Numbered from the stretch's first letter, positions 8,679-18,592 are shown. The stretch is DNA of 64,000 bases from Candidatus [Bacteroides] periocalifornicus (GCA_001421095.1 LIIK01000002.1:59723-123722); one strand, 5' to 3'. Program-made: numbers and translations. The notes: generated by a model not told the origin, from the letters alone.

Positions 8679-9698
8679 ATGATTGCCCAATCCAACTACG
8701 CTGACACCGTGAACCGCCTCCTCCGCCCAGGCGAACCCACGGGGCTGCAGGCCATCGACCTGTTCGCGGGATGCGGCGGCCTGTCGCTAGGCTTCGAGGC
8801 TGCTGGCATCGCCACCACGGGCTACGAGATGGTGACGGCAGCTGCCGCCACCTATACCCGCAATCTGCAGGGGATCTGCCACTGCCGCAAGCTGGAACGA
8901 GGAGCGCACTACCCCGCAAGCGCAGACATTGTAATCGGCGGGCCACCATGCCAGCCCTTCAGCGTGCGGGGCAAGCAGCAGGGGATAGAGGATGCGCGCG
9001 ATGGATTCCCGATCTTCATAGAGGCGGTAGCGTCCCTACAGCCACGCCTCTTCCTCTTCGAGAATGTACCCAACCTGCTGCGCTCGCATCGCGACTATCT
9101 TGAATTGATACTCTCGGCGCTACGCAAGCTCGGCTACACCATCGCGGTCCGCTGTCTGAATGCCGTGGACTATGGGGTGCCGCAGAACCGGGAACGCGTG
9201 GTGGTGGTAGGACACCAAGGAGGATTCTGCTACCCTCCACCCCTGCCGAAACGGTGCACAGTGGCCGAGGCAATCGGCGACACAATGGGGCGCTGCGATG
9301 TGAACAGCCGATTCCTGACCCCCGAGCAAGATGCCTACATAGCGCGCTACGAGCAGGCCTCGCAGTGTATCAACCCCCGCGACCTCTACCCCGACCGCCC
9401 GGCGCGCACCATAACGTGCCGCAACCTCGCGGGAGCCACCAGCGACATGCAGCGGATCCGTCTGCCCGATGGCAGGCGGCGGCGCATCACCGTGCGCGAG
9501 GCCGCAAGGCTACAGAGTTTCCCCGATTGGTTTGAATTCCTGGGCAACGAAACCCAGCAGTTCACCATGATAGGGAATGCCGTCCCCCCGATGCTGGCCT
9601 ACCACTTGGCCCTAGCGGCTCGGCGTGCGCTTGCGCGGGAAAACCTCGGGGTAGAGGGGGGAAGGGAATGGAATGGATTGGAAGAACATCTGTTTTAG
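8679..9698 (+). CDS. DNA (cytosine-5-)-methyltransferase
   Basis: About 339 residues from the ATG at 8679, chosen because the conserved fold begins about 25 residues later; an in-frame ATG at 8598 would add 27 residues with no recognisable similarity. Conserved motifs are in order: I (D-L-F-A-G-C-G-G-L-S-L-G-F), IV with catalytic C91 (G-G-P-P-C-Q-P-F-S), VI (E-N-V-P-N), VIII (Q-N-R-E-R-V), IX-X (R-E-A-A-R-L-Q-S-F-P ... M-I-G-N-A-V-P-P). It transfers a methyl group from SAM to cytosine C5. The nuclease gene starts one base after its stop, or overlaps it if the ATG at 9673 is used, which shows they form one operon. Confidence 0.93.
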   Translation: MIAQSNYADTVNRLLRPGEPTGLQAIDLFAGCGGLSLGFEAAGIATTGYEMVTAAAATYTRNLQGICHCRKLERGAHYPASADIVIGGPPCQPFSVRGKQQGIEDARDGFPIFIEAVASLQPRLFLFENVPNLLRSHRDYLELILSALRKLGYTIAVRCLNAVDYGVPQNRERVVVVGHQGGFCYPPPLPKRCTVAEAIGDTMGRCDVNSRFLTPEQDAYIARYEQASQCINPRDLYPDRPARTITCRNLAGATSDMQRIRLPDGRRRRITVREAARLQSFPDWFEFLGNETQQFTMIGNAVPPMLAYHLALAARRALARENLGVEGGREWNGLEEHLF

Positions 9699-9699
9699 C

Positions 9700-10695
9700 A
9701 TGGAGATCATGGCTACAGGAGAAAAGACCACCACTGTGAAGCAGGCCATCTTTGCTATGCTCGACGTACTAGATGCTGTGGGCGTACCAATGGCTTCTCT
9801 AACAGATCGGCGCAAAGAGCTAATAGCCGAGGCCTGCCTCGCCCTTGGCGATATCCACTCCACTCTTCAGGCTTGTCAACCTAATAGAGGTCGCTACCTA
9901 AAGACGCGCGATATTATTTCGTATGAGAATTTACACTTTCAAGAACATAGATCGCCAGGAACGTATGACGATGTACGAAGGAAGGAGCTCCCACTACTTC
10001 TATCAATTGGCGTGGTTGAGAGTTCCTCGTCGACCATTGCGCAGTCGACGAACAACCCCTCGCGAGGCTATGCGCTCAGTGAACATTTCGCCAAGCTTCT
10101 CACATGCTATCAGAGTGCCAATTGGACGGACGAATTGCACAAGTTCAAGGATTCAGTGACCGCACGGCTAAAGTCCCTGCAAGTATCAAGAACTCTAGCG
10201 AAACTCCCCGTAACGACCCCTAGCGGCGAGCATCTAGAACTGGAACCTGGCAAGCACAATCTCCTACAAAAAGCCATTGTTGAAGATTTTCTCCCGATCT
10301 TTGGCTTTGGCGCAGAGCTACTCTACTTGGGCGATGCTTCCAACCGGCACCTATTTACCGCCACCAGACGCCTAAAGGAACTTGGTGTATTTACGCTAGA
10401 ACACGAGGAACTACCTGATGTTATAGCATATTCACAAAGAAAAAACCTCCTCTATCTCATCGAAGCTGTGCATAGTACAGAGCCTATGAATTCGCTACGG
10501 GTGAGTAAACTGCGCAAGCGGCTCGCGCAATGCCATGCGCAGCCCGTATTCTTCACGGCGTTTGCCAATCGGGCGAGCTTCCGCCGTTGGGCTGCCGACA
10601 TCGCTTGGGAAACTGAAGTTTGGATTGCCGAAACACCCGACCACCTGATCCACTACAACGGCCACCGATTTTTAGACCTATTCGGAGAATCCTAG
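9700..10695 (+). CDS. BsuBI/PstI-family restriction endonuclease
   Basis: About 331 residues from ATG 9700; ATG 9673, inside the methylase gene, is an alternative. The N-terminal ~130 residues look like the helical domain of this family. The C-terminal half carries its typical blocks: G-A-E-L-L-Y-L-G-D, then L-P-D-V-I-A-Y ... L-I-E-A-V-H-S as the variant PD-(D/E)xK core, and a final F-F-T-A-F-A-N-R-A-S-F-R-R-W. BsuBI and PstI cut CTGCAG. That site occurs inside the adjacent methylase gene (8745 and 8865), so host DNA would need protection if the specificity is shared. Base use is visibly more AT-rich than the neighbours, which suggests recent transfer. Known PstI-type enzymes pair with an N6A methylase; here a C5 methylase is immediately adjacent. 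Confidence 0.88.
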   Translation: MEIMATGEKTTTVKQAIFAMLDVLDAVGVPMASLTDRRKELIAEACLALGDIHSTLQACQPNRGRYLKTRDIISYENLHFQEHRSPGTYDDVRRKELPLLLSIGVVESSSSTIAQSTNNPSRGYALSEHFAKLLTCYQSANWTDELHKFKDSVTARLKSLQVSRTLAKLPVTTPSGEHLELEPGKHNLLQKAIVEDFLPIFGFGAELLYLGDASNRHLFTATRRLKELGVFTLEHEELPDVIAYSQRKNLLYLIEAVHSTEPMNSLRVSKLRKRLAQCHAQPVFFTAFANRASFRRWAADIAWETEVWIAETPDHLIHYNGHRFLDLFGES

Positions 10696-10728
10696 CGGCT
10701 TGTTTTCGGTTTAATCCATAATTTTCAC

Positions 10729-10737
10729 TACCTTTGC
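10729..10737 (+). promoter_or_regulatory. -7 promoter element for gyrA
   Basis: TACCTTTGC lies 59 bases before the gyrA ATG, just after the end of the restriction gene. Confidence 0.65.
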
Positions 10738-10795
10738 GGCGGTTTGCGCTTTGGCCTGTTCGCCAAGCTCCACTAGGCGCGTATAGCTAGAATGT

Positions 10796-13279
10796 ATGGA
10801 AGAAAATAGCACCTCGCTAGAGAGGATACAGCGGGTCGACATTGAGGACCAGATGAAATCGGCCTACATCGACTACGCGATGTCGGTCATTGTGTCACGC
10901 GCCCTACCCGATGTGCGCGATGGGTTGAAACCCGTGCATCGGCGCGTGCTATTCGGCATGCAGGGCCTAGGGCTACCGCATACCGCCCAAACCAAGAAAT
11001 CGGCCCGTATCGTCGGCGAAGTGCTGGGGAAATACCACCCACACGGCGACAGCTCTGTGTACGATGCCATGGTGCGCATGGCACAGCCCTGGTCTCTACG
11101 CTACCCGCTGGTAACCGGGCAGGGCAACTTCGGGTCGGTAGACGGCGACAGCCCAGCCGCCATGCGGTACACCGAGGCCAAGTTGGCACGGATTGCCGAC
11201 GACGTGCTCAAGGATCTGGACAAGGACACCGTAGACTTCACCCCGAACTTCGACGAGAGCCTACAGGAACCCACCGTGCTGCCCACAAGAATACCGCTCC
11301 TGCTGGTGAACGGCTCGTCGGGCATTGCAGTGGGCATGGCCACCAACATGGCACCGCATAACCTAGCAGAGATCGTAGATGCCACCTGCGCCTACATAGA
11401 CAACCGCGACATCCCCGTAGAGGATCTCCTCCAGTACGTGAAGGGGCCAGACTTCCCCACGGGCGCAATGATCTACGGCACCGATGGCGTGCGAGACGCA
11501 CTGCTCACCGGCAGAGGACGGGTGGTGGTGCGCTCTAGAGCCGAGATTGAGGAAACAGCCTCGGGGCGTAGCTGCATCGTAATCACCGAGATCCCCTACC
11601 AGGTGAATAAGGAGGAGATGATCCGGCGCATAGCCGAGATGGTGAACGAGAAGAAGCTAGAGGGGATTAGCTACATCAATGACGAGAGCAACCGTAAGGG
11701 GATGCGCATCGTCATCATCCTCAAGAAGGATGCAGTGGCCAACGTGGTGCTCAATCACCTCTACCACCATACCCAGCTGCAGACCTCCTTCCCGGTGAAC
11801 AACATCGCCCTGGTAGATGGTCGCCCTAAGCTCTTGAACCTTAAGGATCTGATAGTACACTTCGTAGCCCACCGCCACGAGGTGATCCTCCGGCGCTCAC
11901 GGTTCGAACTCAAGAAGGCGCAAGACCGAATCCACATCCTTGAAGGGCTACTCATCGGGCTAGACCACATCGATGAGGTGATCCGCATCATCCGAGGCTC
12001 CGAGAATGCCCCGCAGGCCGTGAGCCGCCTCATGGAGCAGATCGGGCTTACCGAGATACAGGCGCAAGCGCTGGTAGACCTACGGCTACGCGCCCTCACC
12101 CACCTAGAACGTGACAAGATCCAGGCGGAGTACGATGAGCTGGCCAAGCTGATAGACTACCTGCAGCGCCTACTGGTAGACGAAAGCATGCAGTACGGGG
12201 TGATCAAAGACGAACTCGTAGAGGTAAAAGAAAAGTACGATGACGGGCGACGCACCGAGATAGTGCCGAATGCAGAGGAGTTCACCCCAGAGGATTTCTA
12301 CCCCGACGATGATGTGGTAATCACCATATCGCACCTCGGCTACATTAAGCGGACAAACCTTGCGGAATACCGTGCGCAGAAACGCGGCGGAAAGGGCGCG
12401 AAGGGCTCTGCCACAAGGGATGAGGATTTCATCGAACACCTCTTCAACACCACCATGCACCACACCCTGCTATTCTTCACCGAGAGCGGGCGGTGCTACT
12501 GGCTCAAGGGCTACGAGGTGCCAGAGGGCGCAAGGGATTCCAAGGGACGCACCCTGCAGAATCTCATAAGCATCTCGCCCGACGATAAGGTACGGGCAAT
12601 AATCAACGTGCGCCAGCTCGACGATCCCGACTACACCTCCAGCCACTACGTGGTAATGTGCACCCGCTGCGGCGTGGTGAAAAAGACCCTGCTCTCCGAG
12701 TACTCCCGCCCTCGCTCCACGGGCATCATAGCCGTGAATATCAGGGAGCAAGACCAGCTACTAGAGGCCGTGCTAACCGACGGGCAGGGAGAGCTTATGC
12801 TTGCCAGCAGGCACGGACAGGCTGTCCGATTCAATGAGGATGCCCTACGCGCCTTGGGGCGTAACTCCACAGGGGTCATCGGGATGCGACTGGAGGGGAA
12901 TGACCAGGTAGTAGGCATGGTGGCCGTGCAACCCGGCGAAGAGCGTACCCTCCTGGTGGTATCAGACAGCGGATTCTGCAAGCGCTCACCCATCGACGAG
13001 TACCGTAAGACCAACCGAGGCAGCAAGGGGGTGAAGACCCTCAATGTGGCGAAGGCCGGCGAAGTGGTGGGGATAAGCCTGGTAAGTGAAGATGAAGATC
13101 TTATGATCATCTCGCGAAATGGGGTGATCATCCGATTCCCCGTTGCGCAAACCCACGTGGCAAGCCGTAACACCAAGGGGGTACACTGCATAGCTCTCGG
13201 CAAGGGTGATACCATAGCCTCCATATCGCCCGTAGCCAGCGGCACGAACGAAGAGGAAGAGGTGGAAGTAGACGAATAG
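10796..13279 (+). CDS. gyrA: DNA gyrase subunit A
   Basis: 827 residues. The breakage-reunion domain begins with the canonical block through D-G-L-K-P-V-H-R-R. The catalytic tyrosine is Y125 (A-A-M-R-Y-T-E). The quinolone-resistance region reads G-D-S86-S-V-Y-D90, so both key positions keep the susceptible-type Ser and Asp. The C-terminal beta-pinwheel contains a GyrA-box-like Q-K-R-G-G-K-G near 528-534, which supports gyrase A over ParC. With GyrB it introduces negative supercoils using ATP. The acidic tail (E-E-E-E-V-E-V-D-E) is common. Its transcription converges with susD on a shared terminator. Confidence 0.97.
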   Translation: MEENSTSLERIQRVDIEDQMKSAYIDYAMSVIVSRALPDVRDGLKPVHRRVLFGMQGLGLPHTAQTKKSARIVGEVLGKYHPHGDSSVYDAMVRMAQPWSLRYPLVTGQGNFGSVDGDSPAAMRYTEAKLARIADDVLKDLDKDTVDFTPNFDESLQEPTVLPTRIPLLLVNGSSGIAVGMATNMAPHNLAEIVDATCAYIDNRDIPVEDLLQYVKGPDFPTGAMIYGTDGVRDALLTGRGRVVVRSRAEIEETASGRSCIVITEIPYQVNKEEMIRRIAEMVNEKKLEGISYINDESNRKGMRIVIILKKDAVANVVLNHLYHHTQLQTSFPVNNIALVDGRPKLLNLKDLIVHFVAHRHEVILRRSRFELKKAQDRIHILEGLLIGLDHIDEVIRIIRGSENAPQAVSRLMEQIGLTEIQAQALVDLRLRALTHLERDKIQAEYDELAKLIDYLQRLLVDESMQYGVIKDELVEVKEKYDDGRRTEIVPNAEEFTPEDFYPDDDVVITISHLGYIKRTNLAEYRAQKRGGKGAKGSATRDEDFIEHLFNTTMHHTLLFFTESGRCYWLKGYEVPEGARDSKGRTLQNLISISPDDKVRAIINVRQLDDPDYTSSHYVVMCTRCGVVKKTLLSEYSRPRSTGIIAVNIREQDQLLEAVLTDGQGELMLASRHGQAVRFNEDALRALGRNSTGVIGMRLEGNDQVVGMVAVQPGEERTLLVVSDSGFCKRSPIDEYRKTNRGSKGVKTLNVAKAGEVVGISLVSEDEDLMIISRNGVIIRFPVAQTHVASRNTKGVHCIALGKGDTIASISPVASGTNEEEEVEVDE

Positions 13280-13554
13280 CCTTCTAGCGAAACTATGCAG
13301 CTGCAAGCAAGTATCTACTTCCCAAGCTTTTCCCAATAATCCCCTCAGGCAAGCTACGCAATCCTTAGACCCCCAAAACGAGCCCTTAGCCTAGCAGCCC
13401 TAACGTTCCTGAGATGCTCACCCAGAACTGAATATAGGTAGCCTTCCACAGGCAAACGGCGGCTAAAGCGGGTGCAGCTAAAAATAGTAACGGTAGAGAT
13501 TGCCTACCGAGGGCAGAAAGAGTTCGCTCTACTTGCCACTCTCCCCAGTGTAGC
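13280..13554. other. Intergenic stretch between gyrA and the shared terminator
   Basis: I see no gene, promoter element or repeat here; the short open frames have no family features. Confidence 0.5.
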
Positions 13555-13599
13555 AAACAAAGCCGGGCATCGCGAAATCCGCGATGCCCGGCTTTGTTT
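13555..13599. terminator. Bidirectional terminator between gyrA and susD
   Basis: A perfect 20-bp stem (13555-13574 with 13580-13599) with a 5-base loop. The outer arms are A-rich on the left and T-rich on the right, so either strand yields a hairpin ending in U. It serves the convergent gyrA (+) and susD-like (-) genes. Confidence 0.9.
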
Positions 13600-13646
13600 T
13601 ACGCACAGGCTAGCCACGCGTTGCCGCGTAGTGGCTAGGGTGCGGG

Positions 13647-15326
13647 CTACTCTGCCTGGAGCGGTACAGGTAGGTCAGGTACTGGGTTGGTATGCCCTTG
13701 TATGGCAGGATTGCCCTGCTCCTCGTCAAAGGGTATACAAACCACGAAATTCTGCGCTCCAGCAGGAAGGTTGAAGCACATGGAGGCCGGATAGCCGTGA
13801 TTCTTCACCTTTCCTCCTACGACACTCCCGCGCTCCAGCCCCTTGCGGTAGCGAACCATATCGTAGAAGTGAAGCCCTTCGCCGTAGAATTCAATACCCC
13901 GCTGGAAGTAGAGTTCATCTACGAGCTCTTGCTCGCTGCCGATGGTAGGCGCATAGCTAGGATCGCGATAGGTGGTTACAAAGCTCTTGAGGTCTGCCAC
14001 AGCCCCGGCGAGATTCCCGCCACGCCCCTCGGCCTCTATCTTGTTAAGGTACATCTCCTCTACGCGCATGAGGGGGAAATCGCCCGCACCTATAGGAGAC
14101 ATGGGGTTCTTGGCGTAGGGGGCGAATTTCAGCACCGAGAGCTTGGGGAGTTGCCCCGCAAGGGTTTCAACCACATCGCGCGGATAGGCCAGTACCAGGG
14201 GTGATTTCGGTTCAAAGCCTATGGTATCCTGCTTTCCGGTATTCGGGTTGGGCTTTACTATCGGATGGCCTTCGTCATAGGTTATCCACCAGCCTTTTCG
14301 CACGTCGGTTGCTGGGATACGTTCATACACCACGCTATCTATTCGACGGTAGCCCGATTCCATGGCCGCAGATTTCCCGCCTAGCACCATAGAGCAGACC
14401 TGGGAAGTGAAGTTGCTCCCTCCCTCAAATCCCGTCACCACCTCGTCGAGTGCGCTTACCGAGATACCCCATATGGTGTTGGATGCGGCCTCTATATCAT
14501 CGAAGTTGGGTATTGAGCAATCGGCTAAGCTGTAGGGGATTGCCCCGCTAAGATCTATGGCCTTCTGCGCATCGGCGGCGGCCTCTGCCCAACGCTCCAT
14601 GAGCATGTGCACCCTACAGCGCAGCCCGTAGGCTACCGCGGCATCAATCATCCCTTTGCCCGAGCGGTGGAAGCCCTCTAGCTTCTCCACGGCAAAATTC
14701 AAATCGCTCAATATCAGATCATACACCTGTTGCACGGTGGCACGTGGAATCGACCTCACAAGGGGGTCTGTAGTTTCTAGATGCAGGGGCACGCCCAGCT
14801 CCTGCTCATGCCCCTTGTAGGTGTGCTGGAAGAGCTGAATAAGCTGCGTATACGCCCAAGCGCGCATAGCCCTAGCCTGCCCATGCGCATAGCCCCCGAG
14901 CTCACCACCCCCATCTACCGTGCCAAGGACTAGATTCGCCTGCTTGATGTAGCGGTAGCAGTAGATCCACGCCCGGCTCGATACACCCGACTGCGGGCCT
15001 TGATCCTGGTACTTGGCGCTGGCGGCGTACAGGTTGATGGCCTCATCCATACCCACCCAGTAGTCGCCCATGGATTCTAGGGAGAGCGCAAGGCTCATAT
15101 AGCCGAAATCGTCATACCAATGGGTGGATTCTCCCACCTCCTTCAGACGGTAGTAGAGCCCGTTCACTAGCGCGTTGGCACGGTCGCTGCCCGCCTCTGC
15201 ACTTCTGGCTATCTGCTCGCTATTGAGCAGACCATCTTGCGGTTCTATATCCAGCTGCTTTTGGCAAGCGCCCAACGAGAGCGCAAGCAGCAGCACCACC
15301 AGGGAAAAATATCGTAAGATTCTCAT
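13647..15326 (-). CDS. SusD/RagB-family outer-membrane nutrient-binding lipoprotein
   Basis: About 559 residues. I placed the start at 15326 (M-R-I-L-R-Y-F-S-L) because the signal peptide and lipobox L-S-L-G-A-C follow at once; an in-frame ATG at 15341 would add five residues. The N-terminal D-I-E-P-Q and the helical TPR-like N-terminal half followed by a C-terminal region with R-G-I-E-F-Y-G-E-G-L-H-F-Y-D-M-V-R are SusD hallmarks. The lipidated protein caps the SusC-like transporter encoded 50 bases upstream and captures glycan or peptide ligands. No glycoside hydrolase or sulfatase is adjacent, so the substrate cannot be predicted. Confidence 0.93.
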   Translation of the reverse strand: MRILRYFSLVVLLLALSLGACQKQLDIEPQDGLLNSEQIARSAEAGSDRANALVNGLYYRLKEVGESTHWYDDFGYMSLALSLESMGDYWVGMDEAINLYAASAKYQDQGPQSGVSSRAWIYCYRYIKQANLVLGTVDGGGELGGYAHGQARAMRAWAYTQLIQLFQHTYKGHEQELGVPLHLETTDPLVRSIPRATVQQVYDLILSDLNFAVEKLEGFHRSGKGMIDAAVAYGLRCRVHMLMERWAEAAADAQKAIDLSGAIPYSLADCSIPNFDDIEAASNTIWGISVSALDEVVTGFEGGSNFTSQVCSMVLGGKSAAMESGYRRIDSVVYERIPATDVRKGWWITYDEGHPIVKPNPNTGKQDTIGFEPKSPLVLAYPRDVVETLAGQLPKLSVLKFAPYAKNPMSPIGAGDFPLMRVEEMYLNKIEAEGRGGNLAGAVADLKSFVTTYRDPSYAPTIGSEQELVDELYFQRGIEFYGEGLHFYDMVRYRKGLERGSVVGGKVKNHGYPASMCFNLPAGAQNFVVCIPFDEEQGNPAIQGHTNPVPDLPVPLQAE

Positions 15327-15376
15327 GATCAAAATCATCATTTAAATGCAATTCTAGGCAGAGACTACCGTGCAGG

Positions 15377-18300
15377 CTAGAACGTTAGGTTCACCCCGCC
15401 ACTCAGGGTTCGCATAGCCTTGTACCCGCCAGTGCCACCAAAGCGGGGATCGAATCCCTTTCTGGCAGAGAAGATCCATACATTGTCGCACACCACGTAG
15501 ACGCGGGCAGAGGCCACATGCAGCCAGTCGATAGCCGACTTCGGGAGTGTATACCCGAGGGTGAGATTGTCTACCGAGAGGTAGGCCTGGGAGATGAGAT
15601 CCTGATCCGTTTCGTTTCGCCCGGCGTTCAGCAGGTTCACGCGGGGGATTTTGGTATCACGACGTTGCGGAGTCCACGATTTGAGAATATCCTTATGCCA
15701 GGCGTATCCCCTTGATAGGCTGCTACCATCGTGCATGAGGCTGGTGTAGGTTTCATCGATGGTAACCCCGCCGAGCTGGTAGCCGAACTGCGCGGAAAAG
15801 TCGAACCCGTAGGCCTCCAGCTCCGTGCCGAATCCCCCGGTGAGCTTGGGCGAAGCATCTCTGATGTAGCGCTTGCCCCGCCTATCGCCAGCGTAGGCCT
15901 CGTAGTAGTTGGTAGTGGTGGTAAGCTCGCCCTTCTGGGCATCCCAGAGGCCGTAGAGTTCCTGTCCATTCTCGTCTACCCCCATCTGGCGCACGTAGTA
16001 CGAAGCGTAGAACGTCTCGCCCACCTTGCGGAATACGGTGCCCTCCATGTAGCCATCCGCGAACTCTGGCGGGAGCTTGAGGATCTTAGAGCGGACGTGG
16101 GAGCCATTGAGCCAGAGGCTCCACGTTAGGCGCTCGCTCTGGTAGGGTACACCCCGCAGCTCAAAGTCGATCCCAAGGTTGCGCATGGCGCCCACATTGT
16201 CATAGAACTCGGTAATCCCCGATGAGGGCATTGGGGTACGACGGATGAGCATGTCGGTTACTGTGCGGGCGAAAAACTCCACCTGCCCGGTGAGCCTACG
16301 CCCTAGCAGCTCAAATTCAACCCCCGTATTGAGGTTACGGCTCGTTTCCCAGGTTAGGGTCTTGCGCCCGACGTGCTTGAGGAAGAGGGCGTACTTATCA
16401 TAGAGGTTGCGCAGCTGGTAGATGTCTTGGTAGTAGAAATTGCCCACGGGGTCGTTTGGCCAGATGTTATCATTGCCCTGTACCCCGTAGCTAGCCTTGA
16501 GTTTAAGCATATCGACAACGCTCTTGGCGCTCTGCATGAAACGCTCGCTGGAGATGAGCCAAGAGGCGCCCACGCTCCAGAAATTCCCCCAGCGGTGCTG
16601 CTTGGCGAAGCGCGATGAGGCGTCACGTCGGTAGGAGGCCGAGATGAAGTAGCGTTCATCATAGTTATACTGCGCCCGGCCCAGATACCCCTCGGTGCGG
16701 TAGTTGAGGGTGTAGGAGCTGGCATCGGGCTGCCCTATGGCACCGTTGAGTTCCCTATTCCAGAGGCTGTACATATTGCGCCGACTCCCCGCGAGGATGG
16801 CGTTGCGCCAGCTGTAGAACTCATGCCCCAGGAGCACGTCCACATTATGCACATCGGCGTAGGAGTGCTCCCAGGTGAGGAGCTGCTGGAGGTTGTAAGA
16901 CATTTTCCGGGCCGAGGTTTGGCTAATCTCCCCCCCGTAGGGCGCGCTAGAGCCGTAGAGCGCATTCTTGCGTATCACCCGATCCCCATTCTCAAAGTCG
17001 TGTCCCATGCTCAGGGTCACCTTGAATCCGTAGGGAATGATGAAGTCTACATACTCTCTGAGCGAGATGGCATGCACCCTGCGCTGGTTCAGGTCAAGCT
17101 GCGCTGCAGCCAGCGGATTCCCTCCGTAGAATGCCGAGCCCGGCCTATTGAACCCCGGGTACTGGCCAGAGCCGAAATCATAGCGGGTGAAGCCGAACCG
17201 ATCCTTGAGTATGCGCCCGCTACCATCGCGCACGTAGAGGGGGTACACCGACCCAAGGCGCTCTAGGTAGGCAAATGGATTCTGGGGGTTGCGCGGGTCA
17301 TCGCTATCGGCCACCTCGTTGGCCACCGAGTAGGTGTAGGCGGCGTTCGCCCCGATGTGGAACCAGCTCTTAGCCTGGTAGTCACCCTTCAGCCGGGAGC
17401 TGTAGCGCTCAAAATTCGTGGAGGAAATATAGCCCTTGTCTCGCAGATACCCCCCCGAGAAGAAGTAGCTGCTACTGGCCCCATGGCCGCTGAGCGATAG
17501 CGAGTACTCTTGGCGAGAGTCGGGGCGAATCACCTCCTTCGTCCAGTTGTCGGGCTGTAGCCAGTACTCCTGGCCAGTGATGGGATCGGTAATCTTACGG
17601 CCGTTAGTAGCTAGCGGGTTCAGGCTGTAGGTGCCATCGCCATTGTCTATGAAGTAGTCAGTACGCCCATTGGGGAGGCTGAAGGGGAAGTAGCCCGGGC
17701 TGAACTCGCTGCTAGGCTTTACGAATTCGCTGGTGAGGTCGGCGAGCGATTTGGTCGGCTCGCTGTTGGCGTAGGCCTCAAAGGCCTTGGCGATGTACTC
17801 CCGAGGGCCGAGGCGATCGTAGTCTCGCACTCCCCGGAAATTGTAGCCATACTTCGCCGAGAGGTTGATATTCATCACATCGTTTCGGGTCTGCCCGCTC
17901 TTGGTGGTTATGAGCACCACCCCGTTTGCCCCACGAGCGCCATAGAGCGAGGCCGAGGCGGCATCCTTGAGCACGGTGGTGGTCTCCACATCCTGCGGGT
18001 TGATGGCCGAGATGTCACCATCGTACGGCACGCCGTCTACCACGTAGAGCGGCTTGCTCGAGGCGGAGAATGACCCCGTGCCACGGATACGCATGGTGCT
18101 GGTCTTGCCCGGCTGGTTGGCCTCCGCGAACACCACCACGCCAGGGAGCTTGCCCTGCAGGGCATTCACCACGCTGGATACCTGCTTCCGCTCCAGCTCC
18201 TTGCTCGAAACGCTGGTGGCCGAACCGGTGAACGCGCTCTTCTTCGCCTTACCAAAGGCCACCACCATCACCTGGTCGATCTCCTCTAGCCCAGGGCGCA

Positions 18301-18592
18301 TCTCTATGGGGATCTCGGTGTGCGCCCCCACCACCACCTCCTGGGTCTCCATGCCCGTGAAGGTGAACACGAGAATCGACTGTGGCCCAGCCACCGTGAT
18401 GGTGTAGTGCCCATCAGCATCGGTTACCGTCCCATTCATCGTGCCCCTCTCCATCACCACAGCCTGGATAATGGGGGTGTGGTCTTCTGCCGAGGTCACC
18501 ACCCCTGTAACGGTTTGCCCCTGCCCAAATGCAGACACCGCGCAGGCCAGCAGAACCGCTAAGCTCAGCAACAATTTAATTGGATGATTCAT
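15377..18592 (-). CDS. SusC/RagA-family TonB-linked outer membrane transporter
   Basis: 1071 residues. A signal peptide (M-N-H-P-I-K-L-L-L-S-L-A) is followed by a carboxypeptidase-like domain (about 30-110), the family signature before the plug (E-E-I-D-Q-V-M-V-V-A-F-G), then the plug with L-Q-G-K-L-P-G-V and R-I-R-G-T-G-S-F and the L-Y-G-A-R-G-A-N-G-V-V-L-I-T-T-K block, and a barrel of about 800 residues ending in L-T-F. It imports ligands handed over by the SusD partner, driven by TonB-ExbBD. It is the first gene of a two-gene minus-strand operon. The nearest promoter-like element is about 390 bases upstream, which implies a long leader. Confidence 0.95.
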   Translation of the reverse strand: MNHPIKLLLSLAVLLACAVSAFGQGQTVTGVVTSAEDHTPIIQAVVMERGTMNGTVTDADGHYTITVAGPQSILVFTFTGMETQEVVVGAHTEIPIEMRPGLEEIDQVMVVAFGKAKKSAFTGSATSVSSKELERKQVSSVVNALQGKLPGVVVFAEANQPGKTSTMRIRGTGSFSASSKPLYVVDGVPYDGDISAINPQDVETTTVLKDAASASLYGARGANGVVLITTKSGQTRNDVMNINLSAKYGYNFRGVRDYDRLGPREYIAKAFEAYANSEPTKSLADLTSEFVKPSSEFSPGYFPFSLPNGRTDYFIDNGDGTYSLNPLATNGRKITDPITGQEYWLQPDNWTKEVIRPDSRQEYSLSLSGHGASSSYFFSGGYLRDKGYISSTNFERYSSRLKGDYQAKSWFHIGANAAYTYSVANEVADSDDPRNPQNPFAYLERLGSVYPLYVRDGSGRILKDRFGFTRYDFGSGQYPGFNRPGSAFYGGNPLAAAQLDLNQRRVHAISLREYVDFIIPYGFKVTLSMGHDFENGDRVIRKNALYGSSAPYGGEISQTSARKMSYNLQQLLTWEHSYADVHNVDVLLGHEFYSWRNAILAGSRRNMYSLWNRELNGAIGQPDASSYTLNYRTEGYLGRAQYNYDERYFISASYRRDASSRFAKQHRWGNFWSVGASWLISSERFMQSAKSVVDMLKLKASYGVQGNDNIWPNDPVGNFYYQDIYQLRNLYDKYALFLKHVGRKTLTWETSRNLNTGVEFELLGRRLTGQVEFFARTVTDMLIRRTPMPSSGITEFYDNVGAMRNLGIDFELRGVPYQSERLTWSLWLNGSHVRSKILKLPPEFADGYMEGTVFRKVGETFYASYYVRQMGVDENGQELYGLWDAQKGELTTTTNYYEAYAGDRRGKRYIRDASPKLTGGFGTELEAYGFDFSAQFGYQLGGVTIDETYTSLMHDGSSLSRGYAWHKDILKSWTPQRRDTKIPRVNLLNAGRNETDQDLISQAYLSVDNLTLGYTLPKSAIDWLHVASARVYVVCDNVWIFSARKGFDPRFGGTGGYKAMRTLSGGVNLTF

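Noticed and set aside
10796..13279. ParC (topoisomerase IV A subunit)
   Set aside because: The GyrA-box-like motif in the C-terminal domain and the overall length fit GyrA.
15326..15341. ATG at 15341 as the start of the SusD-like gene
   Set aside because: The ATG at 15326 gives a more typical lipoprotein signal length; the five extra residues add nothing.
13647..18592. Complete polysaccharide utilisation locus
   Set aside because: Only the SusC/D pair is present; no carbohydrate-active enzyme, sulfatase or regulator lies next to it.
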